Shown here piece after piece: positions 17,792-25,367 of a stretch of DNA of 64,000 nt. The first letter of the stretch is position 1. Every line of letters begins with the position of its first letter. The DNA is from an uncultured Thiodictyon sp. (GTDB lineage: Bacteria; Pseudomonadota; Gammaproteobacteria; Chromatiales; Chromatiaceae). The stretch lies in assembly GCA_903837595.1 (NCBI GenBank), contig CAILVI010000521.1, positions 1 to 64,000 of the forward strand. The letters are read 5' to 3'. The translations under genes and the position numbers were made by a program. Below the pieces are notes generated by a model. The model worked only from the letters and a program-made list of their open reading frames with translations, had not been told where the DNA came from and made no database searches.

Positions 17792-18016
17792 ATGAACCAA
17801 GACACTCTTTCGATTTTCGACCTGAGTCCGTCCGAGAAGCTCCAATTAGTGGAAGACCTCTGGGACGATCTTGCGGCCAACCCTGCCGATGTTCCCATCG
17901 CTGACTGGCAAGTAGAGGAATTGGATCGCCGCAAGGCGAATCTGATGAGCAATCCGGCCTCTGGGCTTTCCTGGGACGAGGTGAAGCGCAGGGTCCGCAG
18001 TCATCATGGCCAATGA
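17792..18016 (+). CDS. Addiction-module antitoxin, unstable-antitoxin family
   Basis: This 74-residue protein resembles the short antitoxins of Pfam Unstab_antitox (PF09720). It has an N-terminal LSPSEKLQLVEDLWDDLA helix and a C-terminal SGLSWDEVKRRVRS segment, both typical. It should neutralise the toxin encoded by the next gene, which starts 11 bases before this gene ends. Antitoxins of this type often repress their own operon. The upstream 100 bases should hold the promoter. Assignment rests on the two motifs and on the toxin neighbour. Confidence 0.85.
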   Translation: MNQDTLSIFDLSPSEKLQLVEDLWDDLAANPADVPIADWQVEELDRRKANLMSNPASGLSWDEVKRRVRSHHGQ

Positions 18017-18305
18017 TAGCGTCATCGCGCCGGAAGCCGCGAAAGATATCGACGACGCCTACGGATGGTACGAGGGCCAACGGCCGGGGCTCGGTGAGGA
18101 ATTTCTCGGTTGCGTCGATGCGGTTATTCAAGCGATTGGTCGCATGCCCGAACTTTATTCGAAGGTTCACAAGGAATACCGCCGCGCACTCGTGCGGCGG
18201 TTTCCCTATGCGATATTCTATGAACATATCGCCGAAACGGTTATGGTCTACTGTGTTTTCCACACCTCGCGGAATCCGCAGCGCTGGCGCCGACGTCTGC
18301 CGTAA
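18006..18305 (+). CDS. ParE/RelE-superfamily toxin
   Basis: The 99-residue protein has the ParE/RelE fold signature: PEAAKDIDDAYGWYEGQRPGLGEEFL for helices 1-2 (in overlapping parts), then VRRFPYAIFYEH and YCVFHTSRNPQRWRRRL for the terminal strands. It would inhibit gyrase (ParE type) or cleave mRNA (RelE type); the motifs do not decide which. The gene overlaps the antitoxin gene by 11 bases, typical of a translationally coupled module. The conserved C-terminal HTSRNPQRW is intact, so the toxin is probably functional. A palindromic repeat lies about 95 bases downstream. Confidence 0.87.
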   Translation: MANDSVIAPEAAKDIDDAYGWYEGQRPGLGEEFLGCVDAVIQAIGRMPELYSKVHKEYRRALVRRFPYAIFYEHIAETVMVYCVFHTSRNPQRWRRRLP

Positions 18306-18400
18306 GCCCGGTCAGGCGGGATCGGGATCAAGGAGGCGTTGAAATAGTTGGGGAACCGCGCCGCTGGATCGCATCTGTGGCAAGGGTAACATCTTCGTTC

Positions 18401-18450
18401 GCGTAACACCGCTTCGTGGTGTTACGCATGTCTCAGGCGCTTCGCGCCGC
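18401..18450. repeat. REP-like palindromic repeat, family 1 (copy 1)
   Basis: Two adjacent hairpins are visible: GCGTAACACCGC pairing with GTGGTGTTACGC, then GGCGC-TTC-GCGCC. The same pair occurs at 39725, 40350 and 45946, with a partial copy at 33531, in both orientations. In three copies (here, 39.7 and 40.3 kb) a TTCCGGCCA-like tail adjoins the second hairpin. This is the organisation of repetitive extragenic palindromes. Confidence 0.85.
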
Positions 18451-18568
18451 GACTGCCGTTGGCCGGAACTGCGATCACTTGCTACGGATGGTAGATTCGG
18501 GCGGAAGGCGCTAGGGCCAACAGATCGCGAGTTCCGAGAGTTGAGTCTGTCCACTGGTCCCGATTCGG

Positions 18569-19033
18569 CTATTTCTTGATCTCGGGTGCCGGTGAATACG
18601 AAACGCCATTTTTCTGGAGGCATTCTCGGTAGGCTACGTCGAAAACGCCACCTTCCGCTAGATTATTGTTCATAACAGGGTCCGTCGCTACTCCTCCGGC
18701 GATGGCTGCGCCCTGCACAGCGGTTGAGGCGAGGCTGCCAACAGGTAAGAAGAGACTCAAGAGACCCCCACCAACTGTTATCGCTGAACTAGTTCGACTA
18801 TCGCGAGCATGTTTTTCCCCGGCCTTTTCTCCAGCTTGTTGTGCACATTTGGCTCTAGTGTATTGCTTCTGGCAGGATTCACGCAGAGCGCCTTTTTGAC
18901 TTTGGCATTGCTCCCATGCCTGTTCATTGTTCATTTTTGTCAAAGCCGAGTAGTCGGGAACGCAGCTGCATAAGCTAGTCGTAACTAGTGGCAACAGCGC
19001 CAAGAGATAGGATATCGTGCGTCTCGGAGTCAT
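18569..19033 (-). CDS. Small uncharacterised lipoprotein
   Basis: The 154-residue protein has a signal peptide ending in a lipobox-like SLCSC, so it is probably lipid-anchored. The mature part has six or more cysteines (EQCQSQKG, RESCQKQYTRAKCAQQ, YRECLQKNG) and a central glycine/alanine-rich hydrophobic stretch (AITVGGGLLSLFLPVGSLAS), which could be a membrane segment or glycine-zipper. I do not recognise a named family. The gene stands alone, and its codon use is less GC-rich than that of its neighbours, a hint of transfer. Confidence 0.65.
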   Translation of the reverse strand: MTPRRTISYLLALLPLVTTSLCSCVPDYSALTKMNNEQAWEQCQSQKGALRESCQKQYTRAKCAQQAGEKAGEKHARDSRTSSAITVGGGLLSLFLPVGSLASTAVQGAAIAGGVATDPVMNNNLAEGGVFDVAYRECLQKNGVSYSPAPEIKK

Positions 19034-19472
19034 TTTTGGTTTGCTCTGGTTTTTTTGCGGCTAGCTAGATTGATAAGAGAGAATCTCGCTTCACAATTAG
19101 CGCGTTATGCGGCAATCTTGCGGAAGATGCCGCTTGTGTCGAATCCCGTTGCCTTCGGGTAGCCTGACGCGACAAAGTTGAGGTTACGTTGACATGGCCT
19201 AAGGCTGATGCTCAGGGTCGCCGGCATGGCTCATGGCTGGTCCATGACCTGTGAATGCTCAGTAAGTCTCTGTCTCCATAAGCAATCTCTTGGCAGATCA
19301 GGGGCGTTTCGGCCGTTTCTTGCGCTTTTGCCGTTGTCCGCGCAAGCGCCGATCGCAGGATGGGCGCGTGGTTTTCCTTGCAATATCCGTTCGATTGTGG
19401 TCAGGTTACTGAAAACCTTGGCGAGATTACAGACCAAGAAATGGCGATCTCTGTAGCGTTTTGGGGGATTTC
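19034..19472. other. Intergenic region upstream of XRE/DUF4258/DUF2283 operon
   Basis: About 440 bases without a convincing gene; short open frames on both strands lack domains or ribosome-binding sites. The right end should hold the promoter of the XRE operon. No known repeat family was seen. Confidence 0.4.
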
Positions 19473-19904
19473 ATGCAAATTCACGAAAAGTTGAAGACGA
19501 TGCGGCTGTGCAAGAGTTGGACTCAGGAGGACCTGGCCGAGAGGCTTGGCTGGGCGGTCAATACCTATGCCAAGATCGAACGGGGCGAGTCGGATATCAA
19601 ACTGGACAAGCTGAAGCAGATCGCGGATGCCATCGGGGTGGATGTCACTGAGTTGCTGAATACCAGCGAACGAACGGTGTTCAATTTTGCGGAGAATTGC
19701 ACGCAGGGCAATCTAATGCAGCCCATCCTGTTGAGCGAATCTCAGTGCGCCCATGAACTCGACAAGGCGCGTTTGATGCTTGCGCAGAAAGACAAGGAGA
19801 TCGCTTGGCTTAAGCAGGAGGGCGAGCGACTGAACGAGATTATCGCGCTGTTGAAGAGGGTGGGGGGCGGCGCGGCGGCGGACCCTGGGGAGCAGGCTGC
19901 CTAG
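19473..19904 (+). CDS. XRE-family helix-turn-helix regulator with C-terminal coiled coil
   Basis: The 143-residue protein has an N-terminal XRE/Cro-type DNA-binding domain (about residues 1-62: TQEDLAERLGWAVNTYAKIERGES, in overlapping parts, then LKQIADAIGVDVTELL). A linker of about 30 residues and a C-terminal predicted coiled coil (KARLMLAQKDKEIAWLKQEG) follow, probably for dimerisation. ATG 19473 is preferred because a GGGGG stretch sits 5-9 bases upstream; a TTG at 19461 is the alternative. Two genes follow at once (13-base gap, then an overlap), forming an operon with DUF4258 and DUF2283 proteins. It may autoregulate the operon and could act as antitoxin to the DUF4258 protein; that is inference. 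Confidence 0.82.
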   Translation: MQIHEKLKTMRLCKSWTQEDLAERLGWAVNTYAKIERGESDIKLDKLKQIADAIGVDVTELLNTSERTVFNFAENCTQGNLMQPILLSESQCAHELDKARLMLAQKDKEIAWLKQEGERLNEIIALLKRVGGGAAADPGEQAA

Positions 19905-19917
19905 CGAGGGTAGGTGC

Positions 19918-20184
19918 ATGGTACGAACGCGCCCGTGGCCGGACTGGTGGGACTGGGAGATCGATCTCACGCCCCATTTCCTGAAGCGCATGGAAGACCG
20001 GGACTTTAGCGAACTCGATCTGCGGGGGATGCTGCAGCGGGCTAAGACGTACGGCAAAGACGTTGCAGAAGATCGATGGGTCATCGGCACCCGTCACAAT
20101 CTGCAGCGATGGGAGGTGATTGTCGAGCCGGACGTGATCGAGCAACTGCTGATCATCATCACCGCATATCCAATATCAGGGTGA
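19918..20184 (+). CDS. DUF4258 protein, possible RelE-like toxin
   Basis: This 88-residue protein fits DUF4258, with the family opening LTPHFLKRMEDRDFSELDLR and later strands WVIGTRHNLQRWEVIVEPD and LLIIITAYPI. Families of this size and strand pattern (short helix, HxxxRMxxR, then beta-hairpins) resemble RelE/MqsR-type RNases, so a toxin role is plausible but unproven. The first ten residues are tryptophan-rich (PWPDWWDWE). It lies 13 bases after an XRE regulator and overlaps the next gene by 4 bases if that gene uses GTG 20181. Confidence 0.72.
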   Translation: MVRTRPWPDWWDWEIDLTPHFLKRMEDRDFSELDLRGMLQRAKTYGKDVAEDRWVIGTRHNLQRWEVIVEPDVIEQLLIIITAYPISG

Positions 20185-20459
20185 AAAGAATGAAATGGCC
20201 CTATCTTGAAGTGACCTTCCGGCACGGGCGTCCATTGGCGGCCTATTTGTATCTGTCACGTTCCCCCGGCGATCGGAGTCGCCGCACGTCAAGGGCCGGG
20301 GTTGGAATGCTCATCGATTACACGGAAGAGGGAAGGCCGATCGGTATCGAAATTACCGCGCCTGATAAAGTGACCGTCGCAGATATCAATGGAGTCCTGG
20401 CGGGCCTCAACGTGCCGACCTTGACGGCTGAGGATATCGCACCGCTGCGGGCCGCCTGA
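20181..20459 (+). CDS. DUF2283 protein
   Basis: A 92-residue protein of the DUF2283 type: a YLEVTFRHGRPLAAYLYL strand pair, then GMLIDYTEEGRPIGIEITAP, the family hallmark. GTG 20181 overlaps the upstream stop and gives translational coupling; ATG 20190 is an alternative start. DUF2283 genes often sit directly after DUF4258 genes, and the pair behaves genomically like a toxin-antitoxin module. The extra segment SRSPGDRSRRTSRAGV interrupts the usual short loop before GMLIDY. Biochemical role is unknown. Confidence 0.75.
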   Translation: MKRMKWPYLEVTFRHGRPLAAYLYLSRSPGDRSRRTSRAGVGMLIDYTEEGRPIGIEITAPDKVTVADINGVLAGLNVPTLTAEDIAPLRAA

Positions 20460-20490
20460 TGCGTGAAAAGCTGATCATTGCGGTGGCTTG

Positions 20491-20515
20491 TCGCGGCCTG
20501 GGGGCCGCTCCTACG
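20491..20515. repeat. REP-like repeat, family 3 (copy 1)
   Basis: TCGCGGCC-nn-GGGGCCGCTCCTACG, the inverse orientation of GTAGGAGCGGCC...GGCCGCGA found also at 28293 and 32011. GGCC pairs with GGCC to form a short stem. It lies six bases upstream of the methyltransferase start. Confidence 0.7.
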
Positions 20516-20520
20516 GGGTG

Positions 20521-21588
20521 ATGCGCTTGGATCGAATCGACACCATTGATGCGGCCTCCTCGTCTTGGCCCAGCCAGGGTCTTGAGACCCTCGGGACCTG
20601 CCCGGTGTGTGGCCACGCTGGCCGGGAACCGCTGCTCACAGAGCTGCGTGATCTGGTCTTCGGGATCAGCCCCGGCACCTGGACGCTTTGGCGCTGCCCG
20701 GCGTGTGGGGCCGGTTATCTGGACCCGCGGCCGGATCGCGCGACCATCGGACTGGCCTACGCGGGCTATTACACCCAAGAGGCAGCACACAGCTCGGGCC
20801 CCGTCTCCGCCGCCCGCACGCGGCGGCTGGCGTGCCGCAATGCCTATGTGAATCAGCGCTGGGGATACTCGCTGGCGCCCGCGCTGACTGGGCCAGTGCG
20901 CCTGAGTGCAGCGCAGCAGCGGCGTGCGGACCGGGTGGTGCGTTCCCTGCCCGCGCCGAGTCCGGGCGAGCGGTTGCTCGACGTGGGTTGCGGCAACGGT
21001 GCCTGGCTGGACCTGATGCGCGCCGGGGGCTGGGCGGTCTGGGGCGTGGAGCCGGATGCGCAGTCCGCGGCGCGGGCGGCGGCGTTGGGGCTTTCGATCG
21101 TGCCGGACTTGCTGTCGGCGCCCTTTGCGGATCAATCCTTCGACGCGATCACCCTGAACCACGTCATCGAGCACCTGCATGACCCGTGCGCGACCCTGGC
21201 CCGCTGTCAGGCGCTCCTGAAACCCGGCGGACGCCTCTGGATCGCCACCCCCAATCTGGACGCCCTCGGGCGGGTGCGCTTCGGTCGCGCCTGGCGCGGC
21301 CTGGAAACGCCTCGCCATTTGGTGTTGTTCACCGCGGCCAGTCTGCGGGGGATCTTGGCCGCCGCCGGCTTTGAGTCGATTGAACTGCTGCCCCCGACCG
21401 ATCCGGCCCGCGGCATGTTCCTGGAGAGCGCGCGGATTGCCCGCGGTCGGCGCCTGACTTGGCTCGCGCGTGCCCGGGTCAAGTGGCAGGCGTGGTGGGC
21501 GGACCGGCGGGTGAGTCGTGAGCCCGAGCGTGCGGAGGAGTTGGTGGTCGTTGCGGTGCGCCGGGCCCCGTATCGGGCGCCACCGTGA
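20521..21588 (+). CDS. Class I SAM-dependent methyltransferase with N-terminal zinc-ribbon-like motif
   Basis: The 355-residue protein opens with two CxxC pairs (CPVCGHAG and CPACGAGYLDPRP) that resemble a zinc-binding module. A class I methyltransferase fold follows, with motif I RLLDVGCGNGAWLDLM (about residue 155), post-I acidic GVEPD, and motif IV ITLNHVIEHLHDP. This arrangement is typical of methyltransferases that modify sugars or small metabolites in surface polysaccharide or secondary metabolism, but the substrate cannot be told. ATG 20521 is used because a palindromic repeat occupies the preceding bases. The next gene overlaps by 4 bases. Confidence 0.83.
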   Translation: MRLDRIDTIDAASSSWPSQGLETLGTCPVCGHAGREPLLTELRDLVFGISPGTWTLWRCPACGAGYLDPRPDRATIGLAYAGYYTQEAAHSSGPVSAARTRRLACRNAYVNQRWGYSLAPALTGPVRLSAAQQRRADRVVRSLPAPSPGERLLDVGCGNGAWLDLMRAGGWAVWGVEPDAQSAARAAALGLSIVPDLLSAPFADQSFDAITLNHVIEHLHDPCATLARCQALLKPGGRLWIATPNLDALGRVRFGRAWRGLETPRHLVLFTAASLRGILAAAGFESIELLPPTDPARGMFLESARIARGRRLTWLARARVKWQAWWADRRVSREPERAEELVVVAVRRAPYRAPP

Positions 21589-22169
21589 TCGCGGCCTTGA
21601 CGTTAATGCTGGTTTTGTCCCTGTCCGGGACCATGGCTTGGGCTGAAGAGGCGGTGATTGCTTCAGTGCCGGCAGGGGGCTGTCAGCTCATCGTTGAAGC
21701 AAACGAACAATGGCATACGTTGAGGTTGCGCGCGGTTCATCCGATCGGCGCGGGTTGTCAGATAGACCAAGACGCCATGGTGTCGGTTCTCAATGCGACA
21801 TTCGCAAGGGATGCAGCGCCTAAGCCCGCCGGTATCTATTCATCGCTGTCTATCGGTCGGCTGATCGACTACCCGTGGCTATCGCACTATCTGGCCGTCA
21901 CCGCCTACCGTGATCGCGCATGGGATACGAAGAGAGGGCGGCCGGTCGCCCTGGATATCAATCGCTATGTCGCCCATATCTTGTTTAGCAAGGACTTGTT
22001 GGCGCCGCTGGCGGCAGCGTTGGAGGCGGGCGGATACCGGGTGCTGGGTGTGAGCGTTGAAAAGGTGCTGGTGGGCGGGTTTCGCGAGGTCCCCTTTTAT
22101 CAGGGGAAAATGGGGCCCGGACGGGTTCCCTATGATGCGCAGGTCTGGTTCAGACTCGAGCGCCATTGA
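21585..22169 (+). CDS. Uncharacterised secreted protein
   Basis: The 194-residue protein begins with a signal peptide (LTLMLVLSLSGTMAWAEE, cleavage likely after AWA). The mature domain has IYSSLSIGRLIDYPWLSHYLA and a YRVLGVSVEKVLVGGF strand. Two cysteines (GGCQLIVE, AGCQID) could form a disulfide. It starts with GTG overlapping the methyltransferase stop, so the two are translationally coupled. I do not recognise the family; the mature region looks conserved and compact rather than low complexity. Confidence 0.65.
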   Translation: MIAALTLMLVLSLSGTMAWAEEAVIASVPAGGCQLIVEANEQWHTLRLRAVHPIGAGCQIDQDAMVSVLNATFARDAAPKPAGIYSSLSIGRLIDYPWLSHYLAVTAYRDRAWDTKRGRPVALDINRYVAHILFSKDLLAPLAAALEAGGYRVLGVSVEKVLVGGFREVPFYQGKMGPGRVPYDAQVWFRLERH

Positions 22170-22213
22170 AAGGCTGCTTGTGCGCAGAGCGCTTGACACA
22201 GGTGTGACACGTT

Positions 22214-22301
22214 GTAGGCTGGGTAGAGCGCAGCGAAACCCAGCAATTGACGCCTTACCGAGCCGCTGACGATGGGTTTCGCTGCGCTCAACCCATCCTA
22301 C
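22214..22301. repeat. Long inverted repeat of GTAGGnTGGGT type
   Basis: The left arm GTAGGCTGGGTAGAGCGCAG plus CGAAACCCA pairs with the right arm TGGGTTTCGCTGCGCTCAAC plus CCATCCTAC; about 26 of 29 positions pair across a loop of about 30 bases. This palindrome type, containing a TGGGTTTCGCTGCGCTCAACCC core, is scattered through many proteobacterial genomes. It lies after a secreted-protein gene and before a convergent gene, where it may also act on transcript ends. Confidence 0.8.
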
Positions 22302-22358
22302 GGGCAGACTTTCACCGTCTCCGCAGCGGTGTCGCGAAGGTGGTATAGGATCAATGCC

Positions 22359-22889
22359 TCATTTCAATGGCACAAAGTTGACGACTGGATTCTCGCGAGT
22401 CAGGATCGCCGCGCCCTGGCCGTTGGCAGTGGTATAGCGGACATGGACCCGTTGTAGTGCGGTGAAGCCGGTGAAGATGCCTAGGGCGGCGGAGCTGAAT
22501 GACTGAGGGAACTGGCAGGTGAAGCGGTAGCTGGCCCCCATGCCGGCCTCGCCCTTCTGCTCCCGCGGGTCGGCGTCGACCTTGGCGTCGTCCAGTATGC
22601 AGCTGGCCAGTGGATTGAAACGCACCAGGGCCTCGCCGTGCTTGAGGTTTTCCTCCGCGACCTTGAGGACCTCGCGGCTTGCCGCATCGGTTGGTGCGCC
22701 GCTGAATCCGACCAGAGTCTGGGCGGCGGCGGACAGCTCGACTTTGACGGTGCTGCCGTTGACATGGATGCTGAGATCCGCGGTGCCCAGGGGTGGGACG
22801 GCGGCGAGGGTCAGGGCGGGTATGGCGAGGCTCAGGGCGCCGGCGAGGCGGCTCACGTGTGGCAGGGGTGGGCGTTGCGTTGCATTCAT
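22359..22889 (-). CDS. DUF2796 (ZrgA-like) periplasmic protein
   Basis: The 176-residue protein has a signal peptide (LAGALSLAIPALTLAA) and then a mature domain like DUF2796, the family of the zinc-uptake protein ZrgA: ADLSIHVNGSTVKVELSA, LVGFSGAPT, LVRFNPLASCILDDAKVD and MGASYRFTCQ. The histidine-rich stretch common in ZrgA proteins is missing; KVDADPREQKGE stands there instead. Metal binding is therefore doubtful. The order and spacing of the domain motifs support family membership. It precedes the TlpA-like group on the same strand but starts 48 bases after that gene's end, so cotranscription is possible. Confidence 0.7.
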   Translation of the reverse strand: MNATQRPPLPHVSRLAGALSLAIPALTLAAVPPLGTADLSIHVNGSTVKVELSAAAQTLVGFSGAPTDAASREVLKVAEENLKHGEALVRFNPLASCILDDAKVDADPREQKGEAGMGASYRFTCQFPQSFSSAALGIFTGFTALQRVHVRYTTANGQGAAILTRENPVVNFVPLK

Positions 22890-22937
22890 GTGCGGACAGC
22901 GGCTCTTGTTTGGATGAAATCGGTGCCGACCGCGGCT

Positions 22938-23477
22938 TCAGTCGGGCTTGGTCTGATCGATGGTGCCCGCGGCCCACAGGCGGGCGCGCAGGCCGATCTC
23001 GGTGCTGGCGCCCATGGTGGCATAGGCAATCCGCCCCGCGGCATCGAGCACGAAGGTTGCCGGCACGCCGGCTACCCCCCAGCGGCGGGCCAGCGTCCCG
23101 TCCGGGTCCAGTAACACCGGAAAGCTGAGCCCGTGTTCCGCCATGAACCGGCGGACCTCGGCGGCGTCCCCGGACTGCATGGCGATGGCCAGTACCCGAT
23201 GGTCGCGTGCGATGGCGTCGATGCCGCCGTTACCGAGCTTGCAGATCGGGCACCAGGTGGCCCAGAAGTGTACCAGGACCGGTTGGTCGCGCAGGTCTTT
23301 GATGTCTATCACCTGGCCGTTCAGCAGTTCGCCCGCCAGTGGCGGGGCCGCGCCGGTGGCAAGCGGGCGCGCCTGCCACCATTGGACGGCGAAGACGACC
23401 GCCAGGATCAGGCCCAGATTGACGGCCCAGTCGGTCAGGCGCTTGTAGCGCCGGGCTTGGGGCGCGGGGGTGGTCAT
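22938..23477 (-). CDS. TlpA/ResA-like membrane-anchored thioredoxin protein
   Basis: This 179-residue protein has one N-terminal membrane anchor (about residues 17-34, AVNLGLILAVVFAVQWW) and a periplasmic thioredoxin fold with active site WATWCPICKL and the cis-proline loop GVAGVPATFVLD. It should reduce or exchange disulfides in the periplasm. The anchor, CPxC site and length fit ScsD-like members. It is the last gene of a minus-strand operon whose genes overlap by 4 bases each (PhoH, unknown, this gene). A cytochrome-maturation role is possible but no ccm gene is near. Confidence 0.86.
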   Translation of the reverse strand: MTTPAPQARRYKRLTDWAVNLGLILAVVFAVQWWQARPLATGAAPPLAGELLNGQVIDIKDLRDQPVLVHFWATWCPICKLGNGGIDAIARDHRVLAIAMQSGDAAEVRRFMAEHGLSFPVLLDPDGTLARRWGVAGVPATFVLDAAGRIAYATMGASTEIGLRARLWAAGTIDQTKPD

Positions 23478-23902
23478 AGGCCTATTGGGTGCATCGCCGC
23501 ACTGGGGTGCGGCGCTCCCAGTGCGGCGGGCACGGTCGCCGCGGGGATCAGGTGCAGGTGCACGCGGTCATCCGGCATGGAGAGTCGGGCACAGGTGGCC
23601 TCAATGGCCTGGCCTTCGGCCGCCGCGAGTGCGTCGTGACTCAGGACCAAGCGGACCCGGTTCATGCCGCACCGGTCGCGCTCTGCCAGGCCGGCCGCCA
23701 GCCACTCGTCAAGGTGCGCGACGGCCATCGCCGCCTCGGTGATTGGGATCAGATAGATCAGCAGCCGCCCGCCGATCGCGATGCGCCGGACCGGCGCGCT
23801 CAGGCCGGATAGGGGGGCCAGGTCCTCCTCGATCCGCTGAAAGACCTCCGGTGCGCAGTGGCAGCCCAGGGCTTCCCGGGCGAAGCGTTCGATCGGGCTC
23901 AC
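23474..23902 (-). CDS. Uncharacterised protein with a repeat-derived C-terminus
   Basis: The 142-residue protein overlaps the PhoH gene upstream and the TlpA-like gene downstream by 4 bases each, so it is a genuine member of the operon. It begins MSPIERFAREALGCHCAPEVF and contains an IGGRLLIYLIPITEA strand and NRVRLVLSHDAL. I know no function. Its last residues, ALGAPHPSAAMHPIGL, are encoded by a copy of the intergenic family 2 palindrome (23497-23519), so the native end was probably replaced or extended. Confidence 0.65.
   Translation of the reverse strand: MSPIERFAREALGCHCAPEVFQRIEEDLAPLSGLSAPVRRIAIGGRLLIYLIPITEAAMAVAHLDEWLAAGLAERDRCGMNRVRLVLSHDALAAAEGQAIEATCARLSMPDDRVHLHLIPAATVPAALGAPHPSAAMHPIGL
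23497..23519. repeat. REP-like repeat, family 2 (copy inside a coding region)
   Basis: CCGCACTGGGGTGCGGCGCT matches the two arms of the palindrome at 33641-33732 except near its end. It contains a self-complementary CCGCACTGGGGTGCGG hairpin. This copy lies within the 3' end of the preceding minus-strand gene and encodes its tail. Confidence 0.75.
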
Positions 23903-25317
23903 AGCTTCTCGGATGCAAAGTCCGCCAGCCGCGAGCGCTCACCGCGCATCAGGGTGATATGACCGCCGTGGGGCCAGCGCTTGAAGCGGTCGACCACATA
24001 GGTGAGGCCGGAGCTGGTTTCGGTGAGATAGGGGGTGTCGATCTGGCCGATGTTGCCCAGACAGACCATCTTGGTCCCCGGTCCGGCGCGTGTGATCAGC
24101 GTCTTCATCTGCTTGGCGGTGAGGTTCTGGGCCTCGTCCAGAATAATGTATTTGTTGAGGAAGGTCCGCCCGCGCATGAAGTTGAGCGACTGGATGCGGA
24201 TGCGGCTCTTGAGCAGTTCATGGGTGGCGGCGCGTGCCCAGTCGCCGCCCTCGGGCCGCGCCAGCACCTCCAGGTTGTCCATCAGTGCGCCCATCCAGGG
24301 GGTCATCTTCTCCTCCTCGGTGCCGGGCAGGAAACCGATGTCCTCGCCTACCGGCACCGTGATCCGGGTCATGATGATCTCTTTGTACAGACTGCGGTCC
24401 AGCACCTGGGCCAGTCCTGCGGCCAGCGCCAGCAGGGTCTTGCCGGTGCCGGCGGTGCCGAGCAGGGTGACGAAGTCCAGATCCGGGTCCATGAGCATGT
24501 TCAGCGCGAAGTTTTGCTCCCGGTTACGGGCGTTGATTCCCCAGACATTGTGCCGCGGCGTGCGGTAGTCCGTGACTACCTCGATGACCGCCTCGTCCGT
24601 GCTGGGTTTCTCGCGAACGATGGCCTCGAAGCGGGTGCCATCATCGCTGTACAGGCACTCGCCGGGATACCAGTTGGCAATGTCTGGCCCGCCGATGCGG
24701 TAGCGGGTGCGGCCCTCCTCCTTCCAGGAGTCCATGGCCTTGCTGTGGTCTGACCAGAAGGCGTCCGGGAGTTGTTCCACCCCGGTGTAGAGGAGCGCGG
24801 CATCGTCCAGGACCTGGTCATTGGCATAGTCCTCGGCCGGGAGGCCGAGCACCGCGGCCTTGATCCGCAGGTTGATGTCCTTGGAGACGATGATGACCTG
24901 ACGCTCGGGCCGCAGATCGTGCAGGGCGCGGGCGGTACCGAGGATGTTGTTGTCAGCCCCGCTGCCCGGCAGGGCCACTGGGAGCTTCAGATCCATCGGC
25001 TGGGTCTGGAAGAACAGTCGCCCGGCGGCGGGCGCGATGAGGCCACCACCACCGCTGGAGACCGGGCCCAGGGCCAGGCCCGCGTCGATCTCTTGCTTAT
25101 CCGCGTTGCACAGGAGCTGGTCGAGGAAGCGGCTCACCTGGCGCACGTTGCGGGCCACCTCGGACATGCCCTTCTTGCCCTGATCCAACTCCTCCAGGAC
25201 CACCATCGGCAGGAAGACGTCGTGTTCCTGGAACCGAAAGATGCAGGTGGGGTCGTGCATCAACACATTGGTGTCGAGCACGAAGAGGCAGGTCTTGTCG
25301 TGGTCGCGTTTGATCAT
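23899..25317 (-). CDS. PIN domain-PhoH ATPase (PhoH2 type)
   Basis: The 472-residue protein has an N-terminal PIN RNase domain (about 1-140, with FVLDTNVLMHDP and LEELDQGKKG) and a C-terminal PhoH ATPase domain with Walker A LGTAGTGKTLLALAAGL and Walker B YIILDEAQNLTAKQMK. PhoH2-type proteins are RNA helicase/RNases. ATG 25317 is chosen because it starts just before the PIN domain; an 18-residue upstream extension has no family support. It heads the overlapping minus-strand operon with the unknown gene and the TlpA-like gene. Confidence 0.92.
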   Translation of the reverse strand: MIKRDHDKTCLFVLDTNVLMHDPTCIFRFQEHDVFLPMVVLEELDQGKKGMSEVARNVRQVSRFLDQLLCNADKQEIDAGLALGPVSSGGGGLIAPAAGRLFFQTQPMDLKLPVALPGSGADNNILGTARALHDLRPERQVIIVSKDINLRIKAAVLGLPAEDYANDQVLDDAALLYTGVEQLPDAFWSDHSKAMDSWKEEGRTRYRIGGPDIANWYPGECLYSDDGTRFEAIVREKPSTDEAVIEVVTDYRTPRHNVWGINARNREQNFALNMLMDPDLDFVTLLGTAGTGKTLLALAAGLAQVLDRSLYKEIIMTRITVPVGEDIGFLPGTEEEKMTPWMGALMDNLEVLARPEGGDWARAATHELLKSRIRIQSLNFMRGRTFLNKYIILDEAQNLTAKQMKTLITRAGPGTKMVCLGNIGQIDTPYLTETSSGLTYVVDRFKRWPHGGHITLMRGERSRLADFASEKL

Positions 25318-25367
25318 GGCAGTGCCGGCAATTCTATCAGGCGGATCGGAACCGGGCGGTGGTCGGG

